Numbered from the stretch's first letter, positions 48,609 through 58,443 are shown. The stretch is 64,000 bases of DNA from Lysobacterales bacterium (GCA_016718605.1 JADKCY010000001.1:1-64000), one strand, 5' to 3'. Program-made: numbers and translations. The notes: generated from the sequence alone by a model not told the origin.

Positions 48609-49970
48609 ATGAATGACAAATCACACCAACCGGGACGATTGCAGAAGGCGCCCGAGTCCTTTCTAGATGCCTCATTTGTTTCCGAAGTTAACAAGCATGG
48701 CTTTGATGAGAAGCGCAGGGAAATTCTGCGCAGCAGCTTTGCTGCCGCCGCAACAGCGGTCGCTGCAACGACGGCAGGCTCGAGCCTTGCAAGTGAAGGC
48801 TTCGTTGGTGATCCCGACATCCTCAACTTGCCGCCGTGGTCAACTTCTTTGGGACTCCCAGTGGCCCATCGTGGCTATGGTATGCCCGCAAAGTTCGAGA
48901 TGAATCTAATGCGCCGGGAAAGTCCGGGGCCAGCAAGTGTGCGTCAAGCTTCCGTGGCATTTACTCCGTTGCAAGGGCTCTTCGGAATCATTACACCTTC
49001 TGGTCTTCATTTTGAGCGTCATCATCAAGGGTGGGTTGAAATTGACCCGTCAAAACATCGACTGATGATTAACGGATTGGTCAAGAATCCGAAGGTCTAC
49101 ACGATGGATGACTTGATGCGTCTGCCATCGGTCTCGCGCATTCACTTCATTGAGTGCGGTGCGAATACTGCAATGGAATGGGGCAATGTTGCTGTGCCTA
49201 CTGTGCAATACACACACGGCATGCTGTCTTGTTCTGAATACACAGGTGTTCTACTGTCAACGCTGCTGGAAGATTGCGGCATTGACATGAAGAAGGCGAA
49301 GTATCTTTTGGTAGAGGGTGCAGATGGGTCAGGACAGTCGAGGACCATCAGTCTAGATCGCGCACTTGATGACTGTATGGTTGCCTATGGCATGAATGGC
49401 GAGATGATTCGGCCAGAAAACGGCTACCCGCTTCGTTTCGTGGCACCCGGTATCCAGGGCGTCTCTTGGGTCAAGTGGTTGAGGAGAATTGAAGTCGGAG
49501 ACATGCGCTGGTCGCACAAGGACGAGACCACCGGATACGCCGACGTCATGCCTGATGGCACGATGCGTCAGTACACCTCAATCCATGAAGCGAAGTCCGT
49601 TATCACCTCGCCTTCTGGCGGCCAGATGTTGCTTGATAAGGGCTTCTACAATGTTACCGGGTTGGCTTGGTCTGGTCGCGGAAAGATTAAGCGCGTTGAT
49701 GTGTCTACGGACGGCGGAATCAATTGGCGGACCGCTCGTCTTGAAACACCCATCCTAAGTAAAGCACTGACACGCTTTAACATTGATTGGGTATGGGATG
49801 GTTCTCCCGCAATTCTTCAGAGCCGTGCAATAGACGATACGGGTTTTGTACAGCCAACCTATGGACAATTGCGTGCGGTTCGTGGAAGTCGTTCCGTGTA
49901 TCACAACAATGCCATCCAGTCATGGAAGGTCGCGGAGAATGGCGAGGTTTCAAATGTCCAGATCCTTTAA
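48609..49970 (+). CDS. soxC: Sulfane dehydrogenase molybdoprotein SoxC
   Basis: 453 residues. A Tat-type leader with EKRREILRSSF precedes a sulfite-oxidase-fold Mo domain with the ligand Cys in HFIECGANT and a C-terminal dimerisation domain. SoxC with SoxD oxidises the sulfur bound to SoxY. It needs the molybdopterin made by the neighbouring moa genes. It overlaps soxD. Confidence 0.94.
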   Translation: MNDKSHQPGRLQKAPESFLDASFVSEVNKHGFDEKRREILRSSFAAAATAVAATTAGSSLASEGFVGDPDILNLPPWSTSLGLPVAHRGYGMPAKFEMNLMRRESPGPASVRQASVAFTPLQGLFGIITPSGLHFERHHQGWVEIDPSKHRLMINGLVKNPKVYTMDDLMRLPSVSRIHFIECGANTAMEWGNVAVPTVQYTHGMLSCSEYTGVLLSTLLEDCGIDMKKAKYLLVEGADGSGQSRTISLDRALDDCMVAYGMNGEMIRPENGYPLRFVAPGIQGVSWVKWLRRIEVGDMRWSHKDETTGYADVMPDGTMRQYTSIHEAKSVITSPSGGQMLLDKGFYNVTGLAWSGRGKIKRVDVSTDGGINWRTARLETPILSKALTRFNIDWVWDGSPAILQSRAIDDTGFVQPTYGQLRAVRGSRSVYHNNAIQSWKVAENGEVSNVQIL

Positions 49971-50979
49971 GCGGTTCGCCCTACCGGCGTTAGTAGCGAC
50001 AGTCTTAACGCTACCAGCAATTAGCGCTGTCGCCTTCGAGGGTGTCGGAAGAGTTGCTACACCCTCTGAAATAGCAAAATGGGACATTGATGTGCGCCCC
50101 GATTTCGCTGGCCTGCCGGCGGGAGAGGGTTCAGTTGTAGATGGCGAGACGCTATGGATTGAGAAGTGCAGTTCATGCCATGGTGATTTTGGTGACGCCA
50201 ATCATGTTTTTGCCCCGCTAATTGGCAATACCACGCTCCAAGACATTGAGACTGGCCGGGTTGCAGCACTTACCCAACCTGGTGTTCGCACAACCATGAT
50301 GAAGGTGCCCACGGTATCCACACTATGGGACTTTATCAATCGCGCAATGCCGTGGGATAAGCCAAAGTCACTCTCACCGAACGAAGTCTACGCCATCGTT
50401 GCATACATGCTGAGCCTTGCTGAAGTCGTGCCTTACGACTTCGTTTTGAATCAAGACAATATTTCGTCTGTTCAGGAGCGCATGCCCAATCGAAACGGCA
50501 TGACGACTGATCACGGAATGTGGGAAATCGATGGCAAGCCTGATACCAAGAACAAGGCGTGCATGAAGAACTGCAAAGACGCAGCGGAAATTTCGTCATT
50601 TCTGCCCGATTTCGCGAGATCAGCCCATGGCGAGCTGGTCAAACAGAACCGAGAGTACGGCGCAATTCGTGGTGCAAGAACCACAGACGAGCCACTCAAT
50701 GAAGATATGGATTCAGCAACCTCAGCGCCAACTGATCTCTTGGGGGCAAACGCTTGCTTGGGATGTCACGGGATGGAAGCGAAGCTTGTGGGTCCTGGTT
50801 TTTCAGAAATCGCTGATAAGTACAAGGACAGACAAGATTCTGTCACCTATTTTTCTGAGCGTATCAGGAATGGTGGCTCAGGGAACTGGGGGGCAATCCC
50901 TATGCCTCCTCAGCCTCAATTGAAAGACGAAGAAATCAAACAGTTGGCCGACTGGCTTGCCGCTGGTGCACCACATTAA
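49954..50979 (+). CDS. soxD: Diheme cytochrome SoxD
   Basis: 341 residues from ATG 49954, inside the end of soxC. A signal peptide is followed by two heme c sites, CSSCH and CLGCH. SoxD takes electrons from SoxC. The C-terminal cytochrome domain is closely copied by the next gene. Confidence 0.92.
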   Translation: MSRSFKRFALPALVATVLTLPAISAVAFEGVGRVATPSEIAKWDIDVRPDFAGLPAGEGSVVDGETLWIEKCSSCHGDFGDANHVFAPLIGNTTLQDIETGRVAALTQPGVRTTMMKVPTVSTLWDFINRAMPWDKPKSLSPNEVYAIVAYMLSLAEVVPYDFVLNQDNISSVQERMPNRNGMTTDHGMWEIDGKPDTKNKACMKNCKDAAEISSFLPDFARSAHGELVKQNREYGAIRGARTTDEPLNEDMDSATSAPTDLLGANACLGCHGMEAKLVGPGFSEIADKYKDRQDSVTYFSERIRNGGSGNWGAIPMPPQPQLKDEEIKQLADWLAAGAPH

Positions 50980-50998
50980 CTCGAGGAGAATGGCATTG

Positions 50999-51322
50999 AT
51001 GAAAACAAAGATACTGCGGGTTGCCGCCTGCTTTTTTGCAACTGCTTCGCTATCCGCAACTGCGGCAGCGCCAACTGAGATTCTGACCAAGAATGCTTGC
51101 TTGGCGTGCCATGGCGTTGCGAACAAGATTGTCGGACCAGGATACAACGAGGTGGCTGCGAAATACGCCGGCCAAGCGGACGCTGCAGCAACTTTGGCGA
51201 AGCACATCAAGGAAGGCGGCGTAGGCGTTTGGGGACAAATTCCCATGCCCGCGCAACCCAACTTGACAGAATCGGACCTCAAGACGATCGTTGATTGGAT
51301 TGTCGCTGGCGCACAACCTTGA
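50999..51322 (+). CDS. Monoheme cytochrome c similar to the SoxD C-terminal domain
   Basis: 107 residues: signal peptide and one heme site CLACH, then IVGPGYNEVAAKY and GVWGQIPMPAQPNL. The last element and the ending match the C-terminal half of SoxD (NWGAIPMPPQPQL), so it is probably a duplicate of that domain. It may take electrons from SoxCD or SoxXA to the respiratory chain. ATG 50999 is better placed than ATG 50990 for the GAGGAG ribosome site. Confidence 0.87.
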   Translation: MKTKILRVAACFFATASLSATAAAPTEILTKNACLACHGVANKIVGPGYNEVAAKYAGQADAAATLAKHIKEGGVGVWGQIPMPAQPNLTESDLKTIVDWIVAGAQP

Positions 51323-51336
51323 TTTGGAGAAGTTAA

Positions 51337-51798
51337 ATGTCACTTGATCGTCGAAATTTTCTATCGCTCGGGGTTGCAGCCCTCGGAACACTGGTATCCG
51401 GCCTCAGTTTCCCTTTGCGCTTGCTGGCTCAGCACGTGCGCCCCGACGCAGCGTTTGCCGCAACCGACATGGCTGGCGTCTACGCTGCGATCGGCAGCAC
51501 CCCTGAAACAAGTGCGGAAATTGTTTTCACGAGCCCCGAGATCGCGGAGAACGGTGCGGTGGTACCCGTGAGTGTAACCAGCAATATACCTGGCACTACG
51601 AAAATCTCGATTTTGGTGGAGAAGAATCCCAACCCTTTGACTGCCGTGTTCTACATTGCGGAAGGGACCCAAGCCTCAGTTCAGACACGTGTAAAGGTTG
51701 CTCAAACATGTAATCTTTATGCAGTTATTGAGGCGAACGGCAAGTTTTTCAGTGCGTCCCGCGAAACAAAGGTTACGTTGGGTGGTTGCGGCGGTTGA
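51337..51798 (+). CDS. soxY: Sulfur carrier subunit SoxY
   Basis: 153 residues with a twin-Arg leader (LDRRNFLSLG) and the C-terminal swinging arm GGCGG, whose Cys carries thiosulfate and its oxidation products. It works with SoxZ. Confidence 0.95.
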   Translation: MSLDRRNFLSLGVAALGTLVSGLSFPLRLLAQHVRPDAAFAATDMAGVYAAIGSTPETSAEIVFTSPEIAENGAVVPVSVTSNIPGTTKISILVEKNPNPLTAVFYIAEGTQASVQTRVKVAQTCNLYAVIEANGKFFSASRETKVTLGGCGG

Positions 51799-51831
51799 TC
51801 GCGACTTACTTCGAATATTCAGGAGATTGAA

Positions 51832-52143
51832 ATGGCAAGCCCAATGCGTATACGCGCAACCATGATCAACGGTTAAACCGAAGTAAAGGTACGAATGTCT
51901 CACCCAATGGAGACAGGCCAAAGGAAAGACTCTTCTGGAGCACTAGTGCCGGTGCATCACATCAAGGAGGTCATTGCAAAGCACAATGACAAGGTTGTGT
52001 TGCAGGCAGACTGGGGTGCGGCGGTTTCGCAGAACCCATTCCTCCAGTTTACATTCAGCGGCGGCGCGGCTGGTGATACAGTTTCTGTGACCTGGAACGA
52101 CAATAAGGGTGAGACCCGTACTGATCAAGTGGCTTTGCGCTGA
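51832..52143 (+). pseudogene. soxZ: SoxZ with an in-frame stop at codon 15
   Basis: ATG 51832 with ribosome site AGGAGA begins MASPMRIRATMING, then TAA (51874-51876), then TEVKVRMSHPMETGQRKD, FLQFTFSGG and the family end WNDNKGETRTDQVALR. The whole 103-residue SoxZ is present apart from that codon. A CAA-to-TAA change (Gln) would explain it. Restart at ATG 51895 would lose the first strand. SoxZ is the partner of SoxY, so a true stop would probably disable the pathway. It could be a sequencing error. Confidence 0.85.
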
Positions 52144-52358
52144 GTTTGCAGTATATCAACCGTTGAATGGTTATCCACATTTGACCAATCAGGTTTTCAG
52201 ATTCTACTGTCGAACGCAATTGGATGTTTCGCCTCTTCCTGTCCGCAATCAGGACCCTTTGAACTGGCTCACACGCATTCAAAGGATCTGGTTAGACGTG
52301 TTCTGTCGTTTTCCAGGCTGCGATTTTTGGCAACTTCAAGGGTTCTCAGAGGTGCGTG

Positions 52359-53157
52359 ATGAAAATTTTTGGCTACATACTGATCACATTGATCGCATCT
52401 GTTCCGCCTCACCTAGCGAAGGCCGAAGAAGATATCTTTGCTGAATATCGAGCCATGTTTGGAGATGACAGCCCCGCCGTCCTCGTTGAGATGGACGGCG
52501 AGGCACTATGGAGTGCGCCAGGTGGGGAGAAGAACGTTAGTTTGGAAACCTGTGATCTTGGTTTAGGACCAGGCGTCGTCGATGGCGCATATGCTCAGCT
52601 CCCTCGGTACTTTTCTGATACCGATAAAGTGATGGATCTGGAAACGCGATTGCTCTGGTGCATGGAAACCATACAGGGGATGGATACTTTCGAATTGCAC
52701 GACAGGCCATTTTCCGAGCAAGGTAGCGCACAGACCGCGCTTGAGCAGTTGTCTGCATTCATAGCGGCGCGATCGAATGGTGTCCAGATTAACGTTCCAC
52801 AAGGGCATCCAAAGGAGGTTGAGGCGTTCGAGTCAGGCAGGCGTCTTTTCAACTTCCGCGCCGGTCCTCATGACTTCTCTTGCGCAACATGCCACAGTCA
52901 AGATGGTAAGCGTATTCGTCTTCAATCATTACTCCAGCTAAACGACCCAAAAGGCGCCAAGCAATCATTCTCGACGTGGCCAGCATATAGAATATCCCAG
53001 GGGCCGTTCGAACTATTGAATGGCGAATGGCCGACTGCGCCCGACAACAAAGACTCCCGGGCTGGTCTTTGGATCAGAGTTTGCAATTGATTTAATTACG
53101 TACCTCGGCGTTCAAGCAAACGGTGAGCCCATGAATGTACCAGGACTAAAACGATGA
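52359..53157 (+). pseudogene. soxA: SoxA cytochrome, two frameshifts
   Basis: Heme-containing subunit of SoxAX, which attaches thiosulfate to SoxY. Signal peptide, then LETCDLGLGPGVVDGAYAQ, and one complete heme motif in FSCATCHSQDGK. The first region has a lone Cys, not CxxCH, so this is a SoxA of the single-heme kind in that domain. The last part needs two added bases, one in the GGGG run near 52997 and one in the GGG run near 53058. The protein then reads AVRTIEWRMADCARQQRLPG and ends VPGLKR at 53157, overlapping soxX by 4 bases. Confidence 0.87.
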
Positions 53158-53801
53158 AACACTTCACTTTCGTCAGGCTGTCCTTCGCACTGCCAATTCT
53201 ATTCTTGGTGGGTTGTGCTGCGAATAGTAACAATCCAGTCGCAGATGAACTCCCACAAGCAAGAGACCCCCTGTCGACATCCTTTAAGGCGCTTGGCCAA
53301 GCCGGCCTTGAACGGCTCCAGCAGGATGATACCCAGCGAATTTGCAGCGAGTACGAGGGGCGGGAACTTCCTACCGACTTGATGATGGCGATAATCAAGA
53401 GCTCAACGGATTCGGTGGTATTTCCCGCGGATGGGAATTTCATGGGCGATTGGGAAACCGGAAAAAAAATCGCGGAGACAGGCACTGGTCTTCAGAGCAA
53501 TGACGACCCATCGATTCCAAATGGTGGTAATTGCTATGCCTGCCACCAAATGGCCCCGGACGAGTTTGCTTATGGAACACTTGGGTTGCCGCTGGTGAAT
53601 TATGGAAAACTCCGCGGAACAAGTGAGGCGATACTGAAGTACACGTGGACTCGGCTCTGGAACTCACACGCTTACAACGCGTGCTCGCACATGCCTCGAT
53701 TTGGCGCTAACGGTGTCCTTTCCGAGCAGCAATTGAAGGACGTCATGGCGTTCTTATTTGATCCAAAGTCTCCGGTCAACAAAGAGGTGGCAGTCCAATG
53801 A
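53154..53801 (+). CDS. soxX: SoxX cytochrome, lipoprotein form
   Basis: 215 residues. The leader FVGC-type lipobox (LFLVGCAAN) indicates a membrane-anchored protein. Heme site CYACH and later the likely axial Met in CSHMPRFG. Partner of SoxA; overlaps soxA and soxB by 4 bases each. Confidence 0.92.
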   Translation: MKHFTFVRLSFALPILFLVGCAANSNNPVADELPQARDPLSTSFKALGQAGLERLQQDDTQRICSEYEGRELPTDLMMAIIKSSTDSVVFPADGNFMGDWETGKKIAETGTGLQSNDDPSIPNGGNCYACHQMAPDEFAYGTLGLPLVNYGKLRGTSEAILKYTWTRLWNSHAYNACSHMPRFGANGVLSEQQLKDVMAFLFDPKSPVNKEVAVQ

Positions 53802-55502
53802 TGACTCGTCGTGAGTTCATGTCGCTGCTGGCCGCAGCTAGCGTCGCTTCGCTCGGTAGTCGTCGCGCGTTTGGCAGGACACCCGACTTTTCTTCACTCT
53901 ATGAAATTGAGAAGTTTGGTGATGTCCACTTCATGCATTTCACCGACTCCACGCCCAACTCGTACCAATTTATTTTCGCGAGCCCTCGGTCAATATTGGC
54001 ATTGGCAGCGCCAAGAACCAAACGCCACATATGGTTGGCGAAAAATTTCTGAGTAAGTACGGTCTGAAGCCAGGCACCGCGGCAGCGCACGCGTTTACCT
54101 GCCTTGATTTCGAAGCTGCCGCTAAGCGCTACGGTAAGGTGGGTGGATTTGCGCATTTATCCACTTTGGTCAAGCGCGTGCGAGATTCGCGCCCTGGCGC
54201 ATTACTACTAGACGGTGGTGATACGTGGCAGGGTTCAGCGACTGCATTGTGGACCAAGGGTCAAGACATGGTCGACGCGTGTAAATTGCTAGGCGTCGAC
54301 GTCATGACGGGGCATTGGGAATTTACCTACGGCGCTGAGCGTGTTCAAGAATTGGTTTCTGGATCACTTTCGGGTTCGACGTCATTCGTTGCACAAAACG
54401 TAACGACCAGTGACTTTGGTGACCCTGTTTTCGAGCCTTTTGTTCTGCGTGAAATGAACGGGATTCCTGTTGCCATTATTGGCCAAGCCTTCCCTTACAC
54501 TCCCGTTGCGAATCCATCCTATCTCATTCCAGATTGGACATTTGGTATTCAAGAGCAGAATCTTCAAACAACCATTGACGCAGCCCGCAGTCAAGGAGCG
54601 CAGGTCGTTGTGCTGCTCTCGCACAATGGGATGGACGTCGACCTCAAACTCGCATCCCGAGTTACTGGATTGGACGCCATCTTGGGGCACACACACGATG
54701 GCATGCCAGAACCTGTGCTTGTCAGCAACGCAGGTGGTAAGACTTTAGTTACAAATGCTGGAAGCAACGGAAAATTCCTGGGCGTCCTAGACTTTAAAGT
54801 CTCTGGCGGGAAGGCTACTGATTGGAAGTACACATTGCTTCCAGTGTTTTCCGATGCGTTACCAGCCGACAAGGAAATGCAGGCACTAATCGACAGCGTG
54901 CGAGCGCCCTATCTCGAAAAACTGAATGAACCACTTGCCGTGGCTGGCGAGGCACTTTATCGACGTGGCAATTTCAACGGTACATTTGACCAACTGATTC
55001 TTGACGCGCTGCTTGATGTCAAGGACGCAGAAATTTCTTTTTCACCGCTTCCGTTGGGGAACGTCGATTTTGTCGGGTGATACGATCAGGATGGAACATG
55101 TGATGGACCAAACGGCCATTACGTATCCGTATTCAACGCTGACCGAGATGAAGGGCAGCATGGTAAAGACCATTCTTGAGGATGTCGCGGACAATTTGTT
55201 CAACTCGGATCCCTATTACCAACAGGGAGGTGACATGGTTCGTGTCGGTGGAATGGATTACGCGATTGATCCAAACGCGGCTTCTGGTTCTCGGATCCAG
55301 GAGATGACGCTTAAAGGAAAGCCCATTGAGCCAGAAAAGCTCTACAAAGTTGCTGGCTGGGCACCAGTCGCTAGCGGCGCATCAGGTGAACCGATCTGGG
55401 ATGTTGTAGCTGGTTGGCTAAAGAGCCAAGGAAACCTTAAGCCGAGAGAACTGGAAACAGCCGAAACTGATAGGAATCACGGAAAACGATGGCCTAGCTT
55501 AG
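53798..55502 (+). pseudogene. soxB: SoxB sulfate thiohydrolase, three frameshifts
   Basis: Dimanganese enzyme that releases sulfate from SoxY. Leader MTRREFMSLLAAAS with Tat-like RR. Metal and catalytic motifs: HFTD(CHAQL) across the first break near 53950, DGGDTWQGSATA, GHWEFTYG, LSHNGMDVDL and GHTHDG. A second break near 55058 restores FSPGFRWG. A third near 55460 restores the family end PKLIGI then TENDGLA and stop at 55502. The first two breaks are explained by one or two lost G; the cause of the third is unclear. Otherwise the domain is complete. Confidence 0.87.
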
Positions 55503-55515
55503 TCGTACTGATCAG

Positions 55516-55789
55516 TCATGCGTACTTGCTGAGCACTTTCAGAATTTCGCTTACCCGTTCGTGTTTTTCCAGGTCAGAGGGTGTGGTCATGATCTCAGAC
55601 TCAATTCTGCATGCCATCATCTCAAAAAAAGCACGATCAAGCGCATTGCGTGCAGCGGCAAGTTGCTGGGCGATATCGTTACAGGAGTCGCCATTCTCCA
55701 TCATGCGGAGCACCCCGCGAATTTGTCCTTCCGCGCGCTTCAACCTCAGGGCGATGGCGCGCTGATGGGCTCTCGAGTGCTAGCGTCAT
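55516..55789 (-). CDS. CsoR-family transcriptional repressor with unusual cysteine set
   Basis: All-alpha repressor of about 90 residues. The core reads LKRAEGQIRGVLRMMENGDSC, written here as LKRAEGQ plus RGVLRMMENGDSC, then AARNALDRAFFEMMACRIES. It has a Cys in the usual first position and a second Cys in MMAC, about five residues before the Cys of copper and persulfide sensors, and lacks the copper-binding His. The start is unclear: TTG 55743 opens the core directly, while ATG 55789 requires a frameshift near 55757. It lies within the sulfur island, against the sox direction, and probably senses a sulfur species. Confidence 0.72.
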
Positions 55790-55904
55790 GTGCAACGTCA
55801 CGATTTTTGCTCCGACTGCTCATGCGTGATGAATCTCTAAGTGATTTATGCTTGCCGTTCAATATACGTAGCCTTCCATTTTCCGTCAATCCGCCAGGTG
55901 CTGA

Positions 55905-56333
55905 ATGTTGAGTGAGGCTTCAATTAACGCAATCGTTGGCGGTAGCATGATCGGCGGTGCGGTATCGCTGTTACTTTGGTTTAATGGCAGAATCGCGGGA
56001 ATTAGTGGGATATTCGGAGATATCTTTCTTTCCAATCAGCCAACGAACTTCCTGTGGCGAACCTTGTTCATTGTTGGTCTGATGTGCGGCTACATCGTGG
56101 TCAGAGCGGTCAATCCGAGCATGGGCGTTGTTGTGCCTCAAGGAAATAACATCGAGATGGCGCTCGCGGGCCTCTTGGTCGGGTTTGGTACGCGTCTCGG
56201 CTGCGGTTGTACGTCGGGACACGGAATTTGTGGGATGGCGAGGTTTTCGCGTCGCTCCATGGTCGCGGCGGCACTGTTCATGTTCAGCGCCGGAATTGTC
56301 GTCTGGATGAAACGTCATGGCTTTGCAGGCTGA
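55905..56333 (+). CDS. YeeE/YedE-family transporter half, second pair
   Basis: 142 residues, about four helices, with LVGFGTRLGCGCTSGHGICG, the conserved Cys element of the family. It differs in sequence from the copy at 45544 and is not a recent duplicate. Followed after 3 bases by its partner. Confidence 0.82.
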   Translation: MLSEASINAIVGGSMIGGAVSLLLWFNGRIAGISGIFGDIFLSNQPTNFLWRTLFIVGLMCGYIVVRAVNPSMGVVVPQGNNIEMALAGLLVGFGTRLGCGCTSGHGICGMARFSRRSMVAAALFMFSAGIVVWMKRHGFAG

Positions 56334-56336
56334 TTC

Positions 56337-56767
56337 ATGCGCGAACTTATCGCTTTGTTGAGTGGATTGCTGTTTGGAAGCGGACTGACCATTGCAGGAA
56401 TGACCAATCCTGAGAGTGTCGTTGGTTTTCTCGATGTTTTTGGTGATTGGAATCCCTCAATGTTGTTTGTTATGGGCTCTGCGCTCATTGTGGCTATTCC
56501 TGCATTCCAATTTCGGCGTGCGCGTCCCATTCTTGCCGATCGGTATCAGTTTCCAACACGTTCGCTAGTCGATCGCGATTTGATCTTGGGTGCCTTGATT
56601 TTTGGTGTAGGCTGGGGCATTGCTGGGCTATGCCCTGGGCCGCCATCGCGGCAATCACATCTGGTGACGTGAGTATGTTTATATTCGCTTTTACAATGGT
56701 GGTTGGCATGTGGCTACGTAGCACGTTGCCTGAGGCCATCAGCGGCGGGGATGTCTGTAAGAGTTAA
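56337..56767 (+). pseudogene. YeeE/YedE-family partner, one frameshift
   Basis: About 144 residues. MRELIALLSGLLFGSGLTIAG starts the protein; the second Cys element GIAGLCPGPA is split near 56642, where one G is missing (CCGCC for CCGGCC). It then continues AITSGDVSMFIFAFTMVVGM to the stop at 56767. Together with 55905-56333 it would form a second thiosulfate-type transporter. Confidence 0.78.
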
Positions 56768-56825
56768 ACGGTAAGGTCGCAAAACGTAATTGGCAAGCAT
56801 GTGGTACCAACTCGTGGAGGGGAAA

Positions 56826-58163
56826 ATGAGCAACATCAAGTTCATCAAGCACGCAAGTCTCGCATCAGCGGTTTTCACCGGGCTGTTCTTCAGCTCGATC
56901 TCGTTCGCAACAAACGGATATTTTTCCCACGGGTTCGGTCCACAGAGTAAAGCGATGGCCGGCACCGGTGTTGCATTGTCATTGGACAGCTTGGCACCTG
57001 CCGTGAACCCTGCAGGTTTGCTGGCCGTAGGTGATCGCAAGGATCTCGGTATTGGTTATTTTGCGCCGGACCGTGGGTACGACGTCACAGGCGGCCCCAC
57101 CGGCGCATGCATGAATGCTCAGCAGTGCACTTTTGCTGTTGGGCCGGAATCCCTTCGCAGCGACAAGAAGTTTTTCTTGATTCCGCACTTCGGCTATTCC
57201 CGGCGTTTGTCAGAGAATTCGGTCTTTGGCGTAGCGGTTTATGGCAACGGCGGCATGAATAGTCGCTATGTTGGCGGGTCTGCAACGGTCGGCGTTCCGA
57301 TGGGTACTGTTCCCCCGGGCATTTCGATGACACTGCCAGGCACGTTCGGTGCGGGCACCGCGGGTGTCGATTTGATGCAGTTGTTCATCGCACCGACTTA
57401 TGCATTTGGGTTCGGTGACGGTGCGTCTTTCGGCATTTCGCCCGTTATCGCCGCGCAGATGTTTGAAGCACGCGGATTGTCGAATTTTTCGGCCTTGTCT
57501 TCGGCGCCCGATGCGTTGACGAATAATGGGCATGACAATTCCTACGGTGCGGGCCTTAAGCTTGGTGTCCAAATGCCATTTTCGGACAATTTTGTGTTTG
57601 GTGCTTCTTACCAGAGCAAAATTTGGATGAGCAAGTTTGACGACTATGCGGGCCTGTTCGCTGAAGACGGCGATTTCGATATTCCCTCGACCGCCACCGT
57701 TGGTGTAGCCGCGAAGGCCAGCGACGCTTTGACCATTGCTTTCGATGTCCAATGGATCGGGTACGGCAGCATCAAGTCGATTGCCAACCCCGTACTCCCC
57801 AACTTCTTCACGTCCCAGCTTGGGTTGAGCAATGGTGCGGGATTTGGCTGGGACGACATGACCGTCTACAAGCTTGGCTTCGCCTATGACACATCGGAGT
57901 CCAGCACTTGGCGGTTTGGCGTCAGTACAACTGAGCAGCCGGTGGGTTCGGACGACGTCCTTTTCAACATTGTCGCACCCGGCGTCGTCGAGAATCACTT
58001 CACCATGGGTTATACCGCAACGACGTCCAGTGGCAACAGTTGGAGCGTCTCAGCGATGTATGCGCCGTCGGTTGAAGTGTCCGGCGCAAGCCCGATGGAT
58101 CCTGCTCAGAACATCGAAATCAGCATGGATCAGTTCGATCTTGAGTTCAGCTACTCGTTCTGA
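56826..58163 (+). CDS. FadL/OmpP1/TodX-type outer-membrane protein
   Basis: 445 residues with a signal peptide (MSNIKFIKHASLASAVFTGL) and the family start TNGYFSHGFGPQSKAMAGTG followed by a beta-barrel ending FDLEFSYSF with terminal Phe. FadL-type porins admit hydrophobic compounds. It follows the YeeE genes in the same direction by 58 bases and ends in a strong terminator, so it may close the sulfur transcript. The substrate here is unknown. Confidence 0.88.
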   Translation: MSNIKFIKHASLASAVFTGLFFSSISFATNGYFSHGFGPQSKAMAGTGVALSLDSLAPAVNPAGLLAVGDRKDLGIGYFAPDRGYDVTGGPTGACMNAQQCTFAVGPESLRSDKKFFLIPHFGYSRRLSENSVFGVAVYGNGGMNSRYVGGSATVGVPMGTVPPGISMTLPGTFGAGTAGVDLMQLFIAPTYAFGFGDGASFGISPVIAAQMFEARGLSNFSALSSAPDALTNNGHDNSYGAGLKLGVQMPFSDNFVFGASYQSKIWMSKFDDYAGLFAEDGDFDIPSTATVGVAAKASDALTIAFDVQWIGYGSIKSIANPVLPNFFTSQLGLSNGAGFGWDDMTVYKLGFAYDTSESSTWRFGVSTTEQPVGSDDVLFNIVAPGVVENHFTMGYTATTSSGNSWSVSAMYAPSVEVSGASPMDPAQNIEISMDQFDLEFSYSF

Positions 58164-58243
58164 TTCGCTGCGCAGCAAGGGATTTGGCGGGGCACTTGCT
58201 CGCCTGCTCAGCGCGGAATCAATCAGAAGGATGCTCAACCAAA

Positions 58244-58271
58244 GGATCCAAGCTCGCTTGGATCCCTTTTT
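58244..58271 (+). terminator. Rho-independent terminator after the FadL-type gene
   Basis: GGATCCAAG and CTTGGATCC form a 9-base-pair stem with a CTCG loop, followed by C and five T. Confidence 0.88.
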
Positions 58272-58443
58272 CTGGTTCGGGGCGACCCAGTGATAGCCAA
58301 TCTTTTGGACAGCTTTGTTGCCGCAAACCGCCGCGGCGACCATACAACGTGGCATTTTGGCTCGCTCGACACGCGCCATGCGCAAATTACCAATATTGCG
58401 GCATTATTACGGCCCGATTTTAAGGAAAGGTGCGGCATCATCC

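Noticed and set aside
51874..51876. Programmed read-through or recoding of TAA in soxZ
   Set aside because: TAA is used as a normal stop elsewhere in this window (for example in DUF6969 and soxD), and no recoding signal is visible. A point change or error is simpler.
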